A program made the position numbers and the translations under genes. Positions 56,250 through 64,000 of a stretch of DNA of 64,000 nucleotides are shown here, in pieces. The stretch is taken from NCBI GenBank assembly GCA_021775735.1, contig JAJFHG010000049.1:25039-89038 (forward strand), given 5' to 3'. The notes beneath the pieces were generated by a model. The model was not told the DNA's origin and made no database searches. It saw only the letters and a list, made by a program, of their open reading frames with translations. The stretch is from Hyphomicrobiaceae bacterium (lineage in GTDB: Bacteria > Pseudomonadota > Alphaproteobacteria > Rhizobiales > Hyphomicrobiaceae). Positions within the stretch are counted from its first letter, which is position 1; each line of letters begins with the position of its first letter.

Positions 56250-56723
56250 ATGATACCCATGCGTTTGTTTGATCATCCGCTTCATCCGTTACTGGTGCAT
56301 TTTCCCATTGCGTTGTGGTCACTGGCCACGGCGTGTGATGTCCTCACCTGGTTCGGATTTGATTCGGCTTGGCACTATGCGGGACTGTCGTTGGGGTTAG
56401 GTTTCGGCTTTGCTGTCCCTGCGATCGTGGCTGGGTTTTTAGATTTCACTAAAGTCGAAGGTGTAGCGCTCAGCACCGCCAACACGCACATGTTGCTCAT
56501 GGCCGCGGCCTGGGTCATCTACGGCGCCTCATTTATGATGCGCGTTGAGCACATGTCACTGCTTGCACAGCCACCACCTTTTGCCATTGCTCTTAGTCTT
56601 TTAGGTTTTGGTATGATGGCTTGTGGTGGATGGTATGGTGGCCAGCTCGTCTATCACTATGGCGTTGGGAAAACCGGCTCCAAGGACAGCAGTTCTATCG
56701 AAACTCAATGTAGCGACCGTTGA
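56250..56723 (+). CDS. DUF2231 family membrane protein
   Basis: The N-terminal HPLHPLLVHFPIALW is the signature of the DUF2231 family, with several histidines at the membrane edge. Four hydrophobic helices follow; the end is polar. The family is often found beside cytochromes or redox proteins, but its function is not established. Its 3' end overlaps the SH3 gene on the opposite strand by 29 nt. It forms a two-gene unit with the preceding membrane protein. Confidence 0.87.
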   Translation: MIPMRLFDHPLHPLLVHFPIALWSLATACDVLTWFGFDSAWHYAGLSLGLGFGFAVPAIVAGFLDFTKVEGVALSTANTHMLLMAAAWVIYGASFMMRVEHMSLLAQPPPFAIALSLLGFGMMACGGWYGGQLVYHYGVGKTGSKDSSSIETQCSDR

Positions 56724-57006
56724 CCCAACCACGGGTGCCACCTGAGCGGATATTGAGCCAACCTCTACGATCTCTCAAAATTTCAATGCCGCACGTCCCT
56801 GGTTCTAATTCGCCAACGATGCGTGATCGGGCAGACGGCCGCGAGCGCACGTTGAGCACATCCCACTCTTCCACGCCGGTCACGCTGTAGGTGTCGCAGC
56901 AGGCGCAGGCATGGGCCGAAGTCGTGAAAAGCGGAAATACCAGCGCTGTAGAAATAATAAGCGCGGCAAATTTTTGCGGAAGGGAATGCAGATACGCAGC
57001 ACGCAT
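56695..57006 (-). CDS. Secreted bacterial SH3 domain protein
   Basis: A signal peptide (ends SAHAC) leads into a CACC cluster and a single SH3b domain: VLNVRSRPSARSRIVGELEP, GWLNIRSGGTRGWVNGRYIE. Such domains bind cell-wall peptides. The length of 103 makes it a one-domain protein. It is convergent with the DUF2231 gene. Confidence 0.87.
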   Translation of the reverse strand: MRAAYLHSLPQKFAALIISTALVFPLFTTSAHACACCDTYSVTGVEEWDVLNVRSRPSARSRIVGELEPGTCGIEILRDRRGWLNIRSGGTRGWVNGRYIEFR

Positions 57007-57173
57007 GATTTTAAACTCCGGTTGTGGTGTGAGAAATTCTCAATTCAAACATAAGCGTAGTTATCGCAGATCATCTCACACCGCAGAGTGTTGCGCGTTT
57101 GGACCAAGTTGGCAACGCGTGTGTCACAGCGCAAGACGCGCATTACAATGCTTAAGATTGCAACGCTCGAGAT

Positions 57174-59003
57174 TTAAGCCGCTGTTTCGGTGTCTGTGCT
57201 TTTGGAACGGCGTTTGCGTTCGTGTGGGTCGAGCCAGCGTTTGCGCAGCCGAATGGATTGTGGTGTCACCTCAACCAATTCGTCGTCGGCGATGTAACTC
57301 ATCGCTTGTTCCAGTGACATGGTAATGGGAGTCACAAGCTGCATCGCGTCGTCTTTACCAGACGCGCGCACGTTGGTTAGCTTTTTGCCTTTGAGCACGT
57401 TGATTTCCAGATCATTGGAGCGCGTATGTTCACCCACAATCATGCCGGAATAAACGCGTGTTTGCGGCGGAATGAAAAACGGCCCGCGATCCTGCAGGTT
57501 GTAAATTGCATAAGCGACCGCGTCGCCGGTATCGTTTGAAATCAAAACGCCGGTACGCCGCGTTGGGATGTCGCCCTTAAACGGGGCATAGCTATGGAAC
57601 AGCCGGTTCATCACCGCCGTGCCGCGTGTGTCGGTAAGCAGTTCACCCTGATAACCAAGAAGCCCGCGGGTTGGCACGTGGAATACAAGCCGTGTACGGC
57701 CACCGCCTGAGGAGCGCATATCTTGTAGATCGCCACGGCGCTCCGAAAGCTTTTTAACCACCGCGCCAGAAAACTCATCATCGACATCAATGATTGCTTC
57801 CTCAATCGGCTCAAGTGTTGCGCCAGTGTCGGGGTCCGTCTTCATAACGACGTTCGGACGGGACACGGTGAGTTCAAAACCTTCACGGCGCATATTTTCG
57901 ACGAGGACGGCAAGTTGCAACTCGCCACGTCCGGCAACATTGAACGAATCTTTATCATCGTTCTCCTGAATCTGGATCGCAATGTTGCGCTCGGCTTCCT
58001 TCAAAAGGCGTTCGCGAATAACGCGCGATTGGACTTTGTCACCTTCTTGACCGGCCAGCGGGCCATCGTTGATGCGAAAGGTCATCCACAGTGTGGGTGG
58101 GTCAATGGGTTGGCCTGAAAGGGGGTCTGAAATTTGTGGATCGCATAGTGTGTCGGCGACAGTTGCGTCCTGCATGCCCGCAATCGCAACGATGTCACCA
58201 GCTTCAGCACTGTCCAAGGTCGTGCGCGCAAGGCCACGAAAACCTAAAATCTTGGTGACACGGAACGTTTCAATCACGTTACCGTCGCGGCCCAAGGCTT
58301 GCACGTTTTGGTTCGGCTTCACGGAGCCGGAATGAATGCGCCCAGTCAGAATACGGCCAAGATAGGGGTCTGCTTCAAGCGTTGTCGCCAGCAACGAAAA
58401 CGGTCCTTGGTGAACCGTTGGCGGTGGCACGTGTTTGACGACCAGATCAAACAGCGGTGTTAAGTCTTCTTGCGGGCCGTCTGGGTCAGTTGCCATCCAG
58501 CCATCTCGGCCAGAACCGTAGAGTACGGGGAAATCCAACTGCTCATCGGTGGCGTCAAGGTTTGCAAATAGATCAAAGATCTCGTTAAGCACCTCCTGAT
58601 GGCGCGCATCGGCACGATCAATCTTATTGACCACAACGATGGGGTGCAGACCAAGTTTCAGTGCTTTGGATACAACAAACTTTGTTTGAGGCAGTGGCCC
58701 TTCGGAGGCATCCACCAAAACAATAGCGCCATCGACCATATCGAGAATACGTTCCACTTCGCCGCCGAAATCAGCGTGGCCTGGTGTGTCGACAATGTTG
58801 ATCCGCGTATCCTGCCATTGCACGGAGGTGCATTTGGCAAGAATAGTGATGCCACGTTCGCGTTCCAGATCATTAGAGTCCATCGCCCGGTCGGCAACAC
58901 GTTCGTTTTCGCGAAAGGCGCCGGATTGTTTGAGCAGTTCGTCAACCAGAGTTGTTTTGCCGTGGTCAACGTGGGCAATGATGGCGATGTTGCGCAGGGT
59001 CAT
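57174..59003 (-). CDS. typA: Translational GTPase TypA/BipA
   Basis: A ribosome-associated EF-G-like GTPase needed at low temperature and stress. [20 protein letters not shown] (G1), [21 protein letters not shown] (G3) and [10 protein letters not shown] (G4) are present, with domain V and the BipA-specific C-terminus. The length of 609 is normal. It is downstream of argG on the same strand with a 232-bp gap that holds no gene. Confidence 0.97.
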   Translation of the reverse strand: MTLRNIAIIAHVDHGKTTLVDELLKQSGAFRENERVADRAMDSNDLERERGITILAKCTSVQWQDTRINIVDTPGHADFGGEVERILDMVDGAIVLVDASEGPLPQTKFVVSKALKLGLHPIVVVNKIDRADARHQEVLNEIFDLFANLDATDEQLDFPVLYGSGRDGWMATDPDGPQEDLTPLFDLVVKHVPPPTVHQGPFSLLATTLEADPYLGRILTGRIHSGSVKPNQNVQALGRDGNVIETFRVTKILGFRGLARTTLDSAEAGDIVAIAGMQDATVADTLCDPQISDPLSGQPIDPPTLWMTFRINDGPLAGQEGDKVQSRVIRERLLKEAERNIAIQIQENDDKDSFNVAGRGELQLAVLVENMRREGFELTVSRPNVVMKTDPDTGATLEPIEEAIIDVDDEFSGAVVKKLSERRGDLQDMRSSGGGRTRLVFHVPTRGLLGYQGELLTDTRGTAVMNRLFHSYAPFKGDIPTRRTGVLISNDTGDAVAYAIYNLQDRGPFFIPPQTRVYSGMIVGEHTRSNDLEINVLKGKKLTNVRASGKDDAMQLVTPITMSLEQAMSYIADDELVEVTPQSIRLRKRWLDPHERKRRSKSTDTETAA

Positions 59004-59235
59004 AAGATTTTACGTTCGGTTGCCGGCGGCTCGACGTCGGTGGGCCGCTGGATCAGGATGTATTGTGTTCGATCAGGAGAAAGGCGTTGGCTTGCCGGTT
59101 TGCCGGACGGGCACAACGTAACGTGCAGGCGGGGTATCACATCCGCAAAGGCATCGCCAGCCCGCGCAGGGGTTAAGCGAGCGGGGTGTGGCGGAATGCA
59201 GCGTTCATACTGTGTTGGGCCGTGCGGCCGCCGTC

Positions 59236-60471
59236 TTAGGAGCGGCGGTTACGCATCTCAAGTGTGCGCAAACGAAGTGCGTTCAAGCGGATGAAGCCTT
59301 CCGCGTCTTTTTGATCATAGGCCCCTTTGTCATCTTCAAAGGTCACCAACTCAGGATCATAGAGTGATCTTGGGCTCGCCCGTCCAATGACAATAACATT
59401 GCCTTTGTAGAGTTTTAGCCGAACCTCACCTTCGACGTGCTCTTGGCTCTTGTCGATGAGGGCTTGCAGCATCTCGCGTTCCGGTGCGAACCAGAAGCCG
59501 TTGTAAACGAGTTCTGCGTAACGCGGCATGATGGAATCTTTGAGGTGTGCGGCGTCACGATCCAATGTCAGGCTTTCCATGGCGCGATGGGCGTCTAACA
59601 AAATAGTTCCGCCCGGCGTTTCATAAACACCGCGGCTTTTCATGCCGACATATCTGTTTTCGACCAGATCAACGCGACCGATACCATTATCGCGACCAAG
59701 GTCATTCAATGTCTCAAGTAGAGTAGCCGGGCTCATAGGTGTACCGTTGATGGAAACGGCATCACCTTTCTTAAAGCCAATGGTGATCACCGTGGCTTTG
59801 TCAGGTGCATCTTCCGGAGCAACTGTGCGCATGTAAACGTATGATGGTGGCTCTTCATTGGGGTCTTCGAGAACCTTGCCTTCAGATGAAGAATGAAGAA
59901 GGTTGGCATCAACAGAGAACGGCGCTTCACCACGTTTGTCTTTCGGGACAGGGATCTGATGTTGTTCAGCAAATGCAATCAAATCTTCGCGGCTCTTGAA
60001 ATCCCATTCACGCCACGGCGAAATGATTCTGATGCTTGGCTCAAGCGCATAATAGCCAAGCTCAAAGCGTACCTGGTCATTGCCTTTGCCCGTTGCACCA
60101 TGGCACACGGCATCCGCACCCGTTGCGCGCGCGATTTCAATCTGTCTTTTGGAAATCAGCGGGCGTGCGATTGATGTGCCAAGCAGGTAGACGCCTTCGT
60201 AAAGAGCATTTGCACGGAACATCGGGAATACATAGTCGCGAACAAAGTCCTCGCGTAGATCCTCAATGTAGATGTTTTCTTGTTTGATACCCAGCAGTTC
60301 GGCCTTTTCGCGTGCCGGTTCGATTTCTTCGCCCTGGCCCAGATCCGCCGTGAATGTGATGACTTCAGCACCATAGGTTTCCTCCAACCATTTGAGGATG
60401 ATTGAGGTATCAAGCCCGCCTGAATAAGCGAGGACGACTTTTTTGATGTCAGATGAGGTGCCCGCGGCCAT
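59236..60471 (-). CDS. argG: Argininosuccinate synthase
   Basis: Condenses citrulline and aspartate in arginine synthesis. The P-loop-type [15 protein letters not shown], the citrulline site [19 protein letters not shown] and the [11 protein letters not shown] block are diagnostic. The length of 411 is typical. The argG neighbourhood with rlmN is conserved in Rhizobiales. Confidence 0.98.
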   Translation of the reverse strand: MAAGTSSDIKKVVLAYSGGLDTSIILKWLEETYGAEVITFTADLGQGEEIEPAREKAELLGIKQENIYIEDLREDFVRDYVFPMFRANALYEGVYLLGTSIARPLISKRQIEIARATGADAVCHGATGKGNDQVRFELGYYALEPSIRIISPWREWDFKSREDLIAFAEQHQIPVPKDKRGEAPFSVDANLLHSSSEGKVLEDPNEEPPSYVYMRTVAPEDAPDKATVITIGFKKGDAVSINGTPMSPATLLETLNDLGRDNGIGRVDLVENRYVGMKSRGVYETPGGTILLDAHRAMESLTLDRDAAHLKDSIMPRYAELVYNGFWFAPEREMLQALIDKSQEHVEGEVRLKLYKGNVIVIGRASPRSLYDPELVTFEDDKGAYDQKDAEGFIRLNALRLRTLEMRNRRS

Positions 60472-60595
60472 GAATGTGATGCCTTATGCTTCTGCTTGAG
60501 CTTCGTGTTGTTGGCGGCACTATAGGCAGCCAAGCTCGTGCATCAAGGGGCGTGATGGCGCGTCTTGGAGTTCAAGGACGTCGAGGGGATGGATA

Positions 60596-61318
60596 TTACG
60601 TTGCTTTCTGGGAGTCCGTCTTAGGCGTCTCACTCAGCCAGGGCCAGAACATGAGGGTGTAAACATCTAAAAGGTCGGGTGCTTGATTGCGTGAAGCCTC
60701 TTTAGGGGTCTGTTCCAGCGCAGTTGTGTAGGCTGTCATATGGTCGTTGGCGAACTGTTGGGCAGAGTCAAAGGCTTCAAGTGCAGCCGTATTTGCCTCG
60801 GCAGTTGGTCTTGCGACCGCATGCGGCATGCCGAACGACATCAACGACCAGGTCATTGGTAGAGCGGCGGCGGCCGTGTTCCAAAAGGGTGAACGGGTAA
60901 AGGATAGATCAGTGCTGGTGAATGCCTTCGGAAAAAAATTAGCCCAGGCATTCGCGACAGGGGAGGCATTCGCGACAGGCGAGGCAAAGGGTGTCCACCA
61001 CGCTTGTGTCATCCAGTTTTGCCCAGACCACATATTAACTGCTGCGTTGGTTGGCTGGGTCCAAAATGTCCAAGGGTTAAACAAGTCTGCTTTCGCAGGA
61101 TCACGAAACCATGATTTGGAGATGGATTTGGATGGTCGCGCAGCGTCAACGCAGGCATCCGTCCAGGCTTCAAACAATGCGTTAAAAGCAAAAATCCCTG
61201 CAAAGTAACCCGCATGGGCATAGTTCAGTGTCGCTTCAGTAGATTTTTTGGCGAAGCGTTGAGCGTGGTCTGTGTTGCCGGTTGCTAACATGGATGTCTC
61301 GAAAATTGGATCTGTCAA
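60596..61318 (-). CDS. Phasin-like or granule-associated hypothetical protein
   Basis: A 240-residue protein rich in Ala, Phe, Trp and Asn, without a signal peptide. The N-terminal half has FAKKSTEATLNYAHAGYFAG and NALFEAWTDAC, which recall phasin-type helices; the middle carries a duplicated hexapeptide SPVANA encoded by an 18-bp tandem repeat. The C-terminus includes SAQQFANDHMTAYTTALEQT. The family is not known to me; assignment to PHA-granule proteins is tentative and rests on composition and on the phasin elsewhere in the window. It stands between argG and small membrane proteins. Confidence 0.6.
   Translation of the reverse strand: MTDPIFETSMLATGNTDHAQRFAKKSTEATLNYAHAGYFAGIFAFNALFEAWTDACVDAARPSKSISKSWFRDPAKADLFNPWTFWTQPTNAAVNMWSGQNWMTQAWWTPFASPVANASPVANAWANFFPKAFTSTDLSFTRSPFWNTAAAALPMTWSLMSFGMPHAVARPTAEANTAALEAFDSAQQFANDHMTAYTTALEQTPKEASRNQAPDLLDVYTLMFWPWLSETPKTDSQKAT
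60946..60981. repeat. Tandem 18-bp repeat inside the granule-type protein gene
   Basis: Two consecutive copies of aggcattcgcgacag plus three variable bases encode the repeated peptide SPVANA on the minus strand; a third, degenerate start (aggcaaagg) follows. The duplication keeps the reading frame. Confidence 0.75.
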
Positions 61319-61435
61319 AGAGGTTCCGTGGAAACGGACGAGCGTCGGTATATGTTGCCGAAATTGAATAACACTTAAACTAAGGTCGTTTTTGCCACGC
61401 AGATAGAGACCATGGTGTCCCTACCCCTGCGGCCT

Positions 61436-61891
61436 TTACGCGCTCTGTTCAGATGAGAGCCTTGTCCAAAAGTAGCGATTGCCAGCGAAACGTCCTGCGA
61501 CAAGCCAATAGGTAAAACCTGCAATCAGTCCGGTCATGAAATAAGCGACCAGTGCATACGGGTTGAGGATTGTGAGACCACCAGCTTCGCTCATATGCAG
61601 GAGAAACAGGCCGGCCATGGCGATCACGATGCCAATGAGTGCGTAATAGAGTAACTGGCGCACGTGCTGCCATTCGCCGAGTGCGGCTGCGATGAGACCA
61701 AATGGGGCAACGAATACGGCTGAATGCGTGGCTGCAAACAAGCTCAACAGACCCGCGTTGGCAAGACTGGCTGGCACAGACTCTGAGTTGATCAAATCAA
61801 ATGGTGTCACCACGAACAACGTTTGGACCAGCCCGGCTACGAAGCAAGCGGCAATCAAGCCAAAAATAATACGCGCAAGTGCGGCCAACAT
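61436..61891 (-). CDS. Small membrane protein, first of a paralogous pair
   Basis: A 151-residue protein with four hydrophobic helices (starting LARIIFGLIAACFVAGLVQT) and a C-terminal block GLIAGFTYWLVAGRFAG. The last motif recurs as GLVYWLIAGR in the protein at 62067-62498, so the two are paralogues despite low overall similarity. The function is unknown; they sit next to rlmN and could be cotranscribed. Confidence 0.75.
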   Translation of the reverse strand: MLAALARIIFGLIAACFVAGLVQTLFVVTPFDLINSESVPASLANAGLLSLFAATHSAVFVAPFGLIAAALGEWQHVRQLLYYALIGIVIAMAGLFLLHMSEAGGLTILNPYALVAYFMTGLIAGFTYWLVAGRFAGNRYFWTRLSSEQSA

Positions 61892-61973
61892 GAGAATAGT
61901 CCCTTTGGGGGCTGGGGTTGGAGGCTTAATCCAAGACCCGAAATTAATCCGCCTTCACGCGTAACGGATTTGG

Positions 61974-61990
61974 GCGGATAACTTGCTCTA
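61974..61990. repeat. Second copy of the intergenic repeat arm
   Basis: GCGGATAACTTGCTCTA matches the arm at 2782-2798 (GCAGATAACTTGATCTA) in 15 of 17 bases. It lies in the gap between the two small membrane protein genes. Here it is a single arm without the inverted partner. Confidence 0.5.
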
Positions 61991-62066
61991 GCTTAGCTGG
62001 TCAGGCCATTGGCAGACAATGACAAATGATGGTTAGCAGCCGATAGATTTCGCCGATTTTGGACGT

Positions 62067-62498
62067 TTACGCCTTACGCCCGGCGATCAGCCAATAGACA
62101 AGCCCGCCAGCAAAGCCTGCGGTTGCAAAGACCTGCCAGACAATCGGGGGCAATTTGGCGATCTCGTCGATCTGGTCAACGCGTGTCAACAGCGGCACAC
62201 AGGCCAAGGCCAAGCCGCCACCAATCATATAGTAGAGCCATGAACGGATGCGCGCTATTTCGCCAATGACGATGACAGCCAAAGCGGGCAGAAGAGACAA
62301 GCCAGACAGAAGTAATGAACCCTGCCAAAACAACTCAAGGATCGTAGTTGCCACCTCGGCCCCACCGTCGCTGCGTCCGTGAATGGCTTGAGTGATATGT
62401 TCCAATCCCAGGGTCACCAGAATGTACCCCGTGACCGCTACCGAAATTAGGAACGCAATCGGCAATAGAATCAAGCGTCCAAGTGTGCGCCAAAACAT
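62067..62498 (-). CDS. Small membrane protein, second of a paralogous pair
   Basis: A 143-residue protein with four membrane helices (LGRLILLPIAFLISVAVTGY, LLSGLSLLPALAVIVIGEIA, WLYYMIGGGLALACVPLL) and the same closing motif AGGLVYWLIAGR. It begins 27 nt after rlmN on the same strand, so the two are very likely cotranscribed. No function is known to me. Confidence 0.78.
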   Translation of the reverse strand: MFWRTLGRLILLPIAFLISVAVTGYILVTLGLEHITQAIHGRSDGGAEVATTILELFWQGSLLLSGLSLLPALAVIVIGEIARIRSWLYYMIGGGLALACVPLLTRVDQIDEIAKLPPIVWQVFATAGFAGGLVYWLIAGRKA

Positions 62499-62525
62499 GA
62501 CAGTTTTTCTCCGTTCGGGTTTGCG

Positions 62526-63734
62526 CTAGCCAGAAGCCTTCGGTGCTTGGCGCTCGGACGCTTTGAGGCGCACGCTTTCAGATTTTAATTGTCCGCAGGC
62601 GGCAAAGATATCGCGGCCACGCGGCGTGCGCACAGGGCTCGCATAACCGGCGCGATTTACAACGTCAGCAAAGCGCTCAATTTGTTCCCAGTCGGAACAT
62701 TCATAAGGTGAATTTGGCCACGGGTTAAACGGGATCAAATTGATCTTGGCCGGAATGCCCGCCAGTAAACGCACAAGAGCTTTGGCTTCTGCAATGCTGT
62801 CATTGACACCTTTTAACATCACATACTCAAATGTGATCCGCTTGGCATTCGATAGCCCTGGATATACGCGGCACGCATCCAGCAACTTTTCGATGGGGTA
62901 TTTCTTATTGATTGGCACCAGTTCGTTGCGCAGATCGTTGTTTGTGGCGTGCATTGAGATCGCCAACATGGTGCCGGATTCGGCGCCCCAGCGGGCAATT
63001 TCCGGGACGACACCTGATGTCGACAGTGTTATCCGACGTTTGGAAAGTGACAGACCCTCGTTGTCTGAGGTGATGTCCATGGCCTCGCGCACATTGTCAA
63101 AATTGTAGAGTGGTTCGCCCATGCCCATCAAAACAATATTGGTGATCTTGCGATCGCCGTCTGGCAACAAACGACCATCGCCAGGCGCAGCAGAATCTGG
63201 CCAATCGCCGATACGATCCTTAGCCACAATAATTTGAGCGGCAATCTCTTGTGCTGTCAGATTGCGCACCAAGCGCTGGGTGCCGGTATGGCAGAAGGTG
63301 CAGGTCAATGTGCAGCCCACTTGCGATGAGATGCACAGCGTGCCGCGACCCGCCTCTGGGATATAAACAGTTTCGACTTCGGGCGCCTTAGCGTCAGTTG
63401 CGCTTTTGGCGAGGCGCAGCAACCATTTGCGGGTCCCGTCTTCTGACACTTGCTCACTCACAATCTCTGGTCGGTCGAGAGAATAGGTGTCTTCAAGCTC
63501 GGTTCGGAGATCTTTGGAGACGTTGCTCATGGAGCTAAACGAGGTCACGCCAGAGACATAGATCCAGCGCCACAACTGATTGACCCGCATGCGGAGGGCC
63601 TTGTCCGCAACGCCGATCTCTTTGAGGCATTGTGACAGGTCTGCGCGCGTTAGCCCGACAAGTGTTGGCTTGGCGGTTGGAGCGCTTCGTGCGGCCGTGC
63701 GCGGCGTTGCATTTTGATCGAGAACAACCGTCAT
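62526..63734 (-). CDS. rlmN: 23S rRNA (adenine(2503)-C2)-methyltransferase RlmN
   Basis: A dual-specificity radical-SAM methylase acting on 23S rRNA A2503 and some tRNAs. The radical-SAM cysteines are in [12 protein letters not shown]; the methyl-carrying catalytic cysteine is in the C-terminal [18 protein letters not shown] and [20 protein letters not shown] are the other family blocks. The start at 63734 (MTVVLDQNA) is preferred because the upstream 31 residues of the longer frame are basic and unconserved. It leads the unit that includes the small membrane protein. Confidence 0.95.
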   Translation of the reverse strand: MTVVLDQNATPRTAARSAPTAKPTLVGLTRADLSQCLKEIGVADKALRMRVNQLWRWIYVSGVTSFSSMSNVSKDLRTELEDTYSLDRPEIVSEQVSEDGTRKWLLRLAKSATDAKAPEVETVYIPEAGRGTLCISSQVGCTLTCTFCHTGTQRLVRNLTAQEIAAQIIVAKDRIGDWPDSAAPGDGRLLPDGDRKITNIVLMGMGEPLYNFDNVREAMDITSDNEGLSLSKRRITLSTSGVVPEIARWGAESGTMLAISMHATNNDLRNELVPINKKYPIEKLLDACRVYPGLSNAKRITFEYVMLKGVNDSIAEAKALVRLLAGIPAKINLIPFNPWPNSPYECSDWEQIERFADVVNRAGYASPVRTPRGRDIFAACGQLKSESVRLKASERQAPKASG

Positions 63735-63869
63735 GTTTGCGGTTTTCGCTTTTCGTTCTGGACGTGAAGGATGAGGCCCTCTGTTTAGTTGGTTTTCGGG
63801 CCAAGCGAAACCTGTGAGGTAGACCAAGTTGAGGCGCGATGCGCCGCATAGTCAAGGTTAAAACAAAAA

Positions 63870-63895
63870 ACCTGGTTGCAGGAGAGCAACCAGGT
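63870..63895 (-). terminator. Intrinsic terminator of the gene entering from the right edge
   Basis: A 10-bp perfect stem ACCTGGTTGC/GCAACCAGGT with a 6-nt loop; on the minus strand TTTTTTGTTTT follows. It ends the minus-strand gene whose stop is at 63951. Confidence 0.88.
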
Positions 63896-63950
63896 CTTTG
63901 GCCTTGGGAGAAGCGGTGCCTCTTGAGAAAGAGGACTTGGGGGAAGGTAA

Positions 63951-64000
63951 CTAGTGGCGGCGTGCTGCGCGGCGAGAAACTTCAGCTTTTGAAACCATGC
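63951..64000 (-). CDS. 3' end of an unidentified minus-strand gene (partial)
   Basis: An open frame enters from the right edge and stops at 63951 (TAG), encoding at least MVSKAEVSRRAARRH, a basic C-terminus. The terminator 55 nt further on supports a real gene. Too little is present to name it; an internal Met makes a very short gene possible but the edge prevents a decision. Confidence 0.4.
   Translation of the reverse strand, partial: MVSKAEVSRRAARRH

Noticed and set aside
1..64000. CRISPR array, IS element, prophage or tRNA
   Set aside because: No regularly spaced repeats, transposase motifs, integrase genes or cloverleaf-forming segments were found.

Overview
The window looks like chromosomal DNA of an alphaproteobacterium, most likely a Hyphomicrobiales (Rhizobiales)-like marine or soil organism. 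This rests on the origin-proximal order mnmE-mnmG-rsmG-parA-parB with two perfect parS sites, the minus-strand cluster leuS-lptE-holA, the aminotransferase-ftsK-lolA run, the rlmN-argG neighbourhood, the dapB-gpmA pair, mtaB-ftsY-ispZ, phasins of the PHA-storage type and an NsrR-type Rrf2 regulator. No rRNA, tRNA, IS element, prophage or CRISPR array was seen. Almost everything reads as vertically inherited core genome, with small accessory insertions between core blocks.

Layout. 1-2.7 kb: the truncated start of a sterol desaturase-family gene and a thioredoxin-fold DUF255 protein. 2.9-10.2 kb (+): mnmE, mnmG, rsmG, parA, parB, hisE, coaA (tRNA and rRNA modification, chromosome segregation, histidine and CoA synthesis), with parS sites before mnmG and inside rsmG. 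10.3-16.5 kb (-): an unusual AT-hook/HTH protein with a phasin-like tail, an adenosine-kinase-like PfkB enzyme, holA, lptE, leuS. 16.6-21.6 kb (+): yggS, a hypothetical protein, an ammonium transporter behind a sigma-54-like promoter, and a secreted protein ending in a knottin-like cysteine domain. 21.6-28.4 kb: nsrR divergent from a truncated haemoglobin plus a beta-grasp protein, then an aminotransferase, ftsK and lolA. 28.4-33.9 kb: a hairpin-rich candidate sRNA, a cNMP-binding protein, an OmpR-type regulator divergent from an L,D-transpeptidase, then glnK-amtB (second sigma-54-like promoter) and tesB. 34-38.8 kb: a UbiH-type hydroxylase convergent with ffh, rpsP, an inserted XRE/GrlR-like regulator and rimM. 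39-46.7 kb: an EF-hand lipoprotein, a PQQ-type sugar dehydrogenase, dapF, mtaB, ftsY, two ispZ/yciB paralogues and a MarR regulator. 46.8-52.6 kb (-): asd, leuB, gpmA, dapB, ppa, a GNAT enzyme, with one frameshifted secreted-protein gene (+). 52.8-64 kb: a phasin, a Pif1-like helicase, a SufR-like regulator divergent from two membrane-protein genes, an SH3 protein, typA, argG, a granule-type protein, two related small membrane proteins, rlmN and the tail of one more gene.

How it fits together. Two ammonium transporters share the same variant sigma-54 promoter, which points to joint nitrogen control with GlnK as the signal protein. Four genes of the aspartate/diaminopimelate route (asd, dapB, dapF and a possible dapC) lie in separate units, beside an L,D-transpeptidase that may act on DAP-containing peptidoglycan. 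A phasin, a second granule-type protein and a DNA-binding protein with a phasin-like tail suggest PHA storage. The AT-hook protein has ten AATT sites packed into the 157 bp upstream of its gene, which suggests autoregulation or nucleoid binding.
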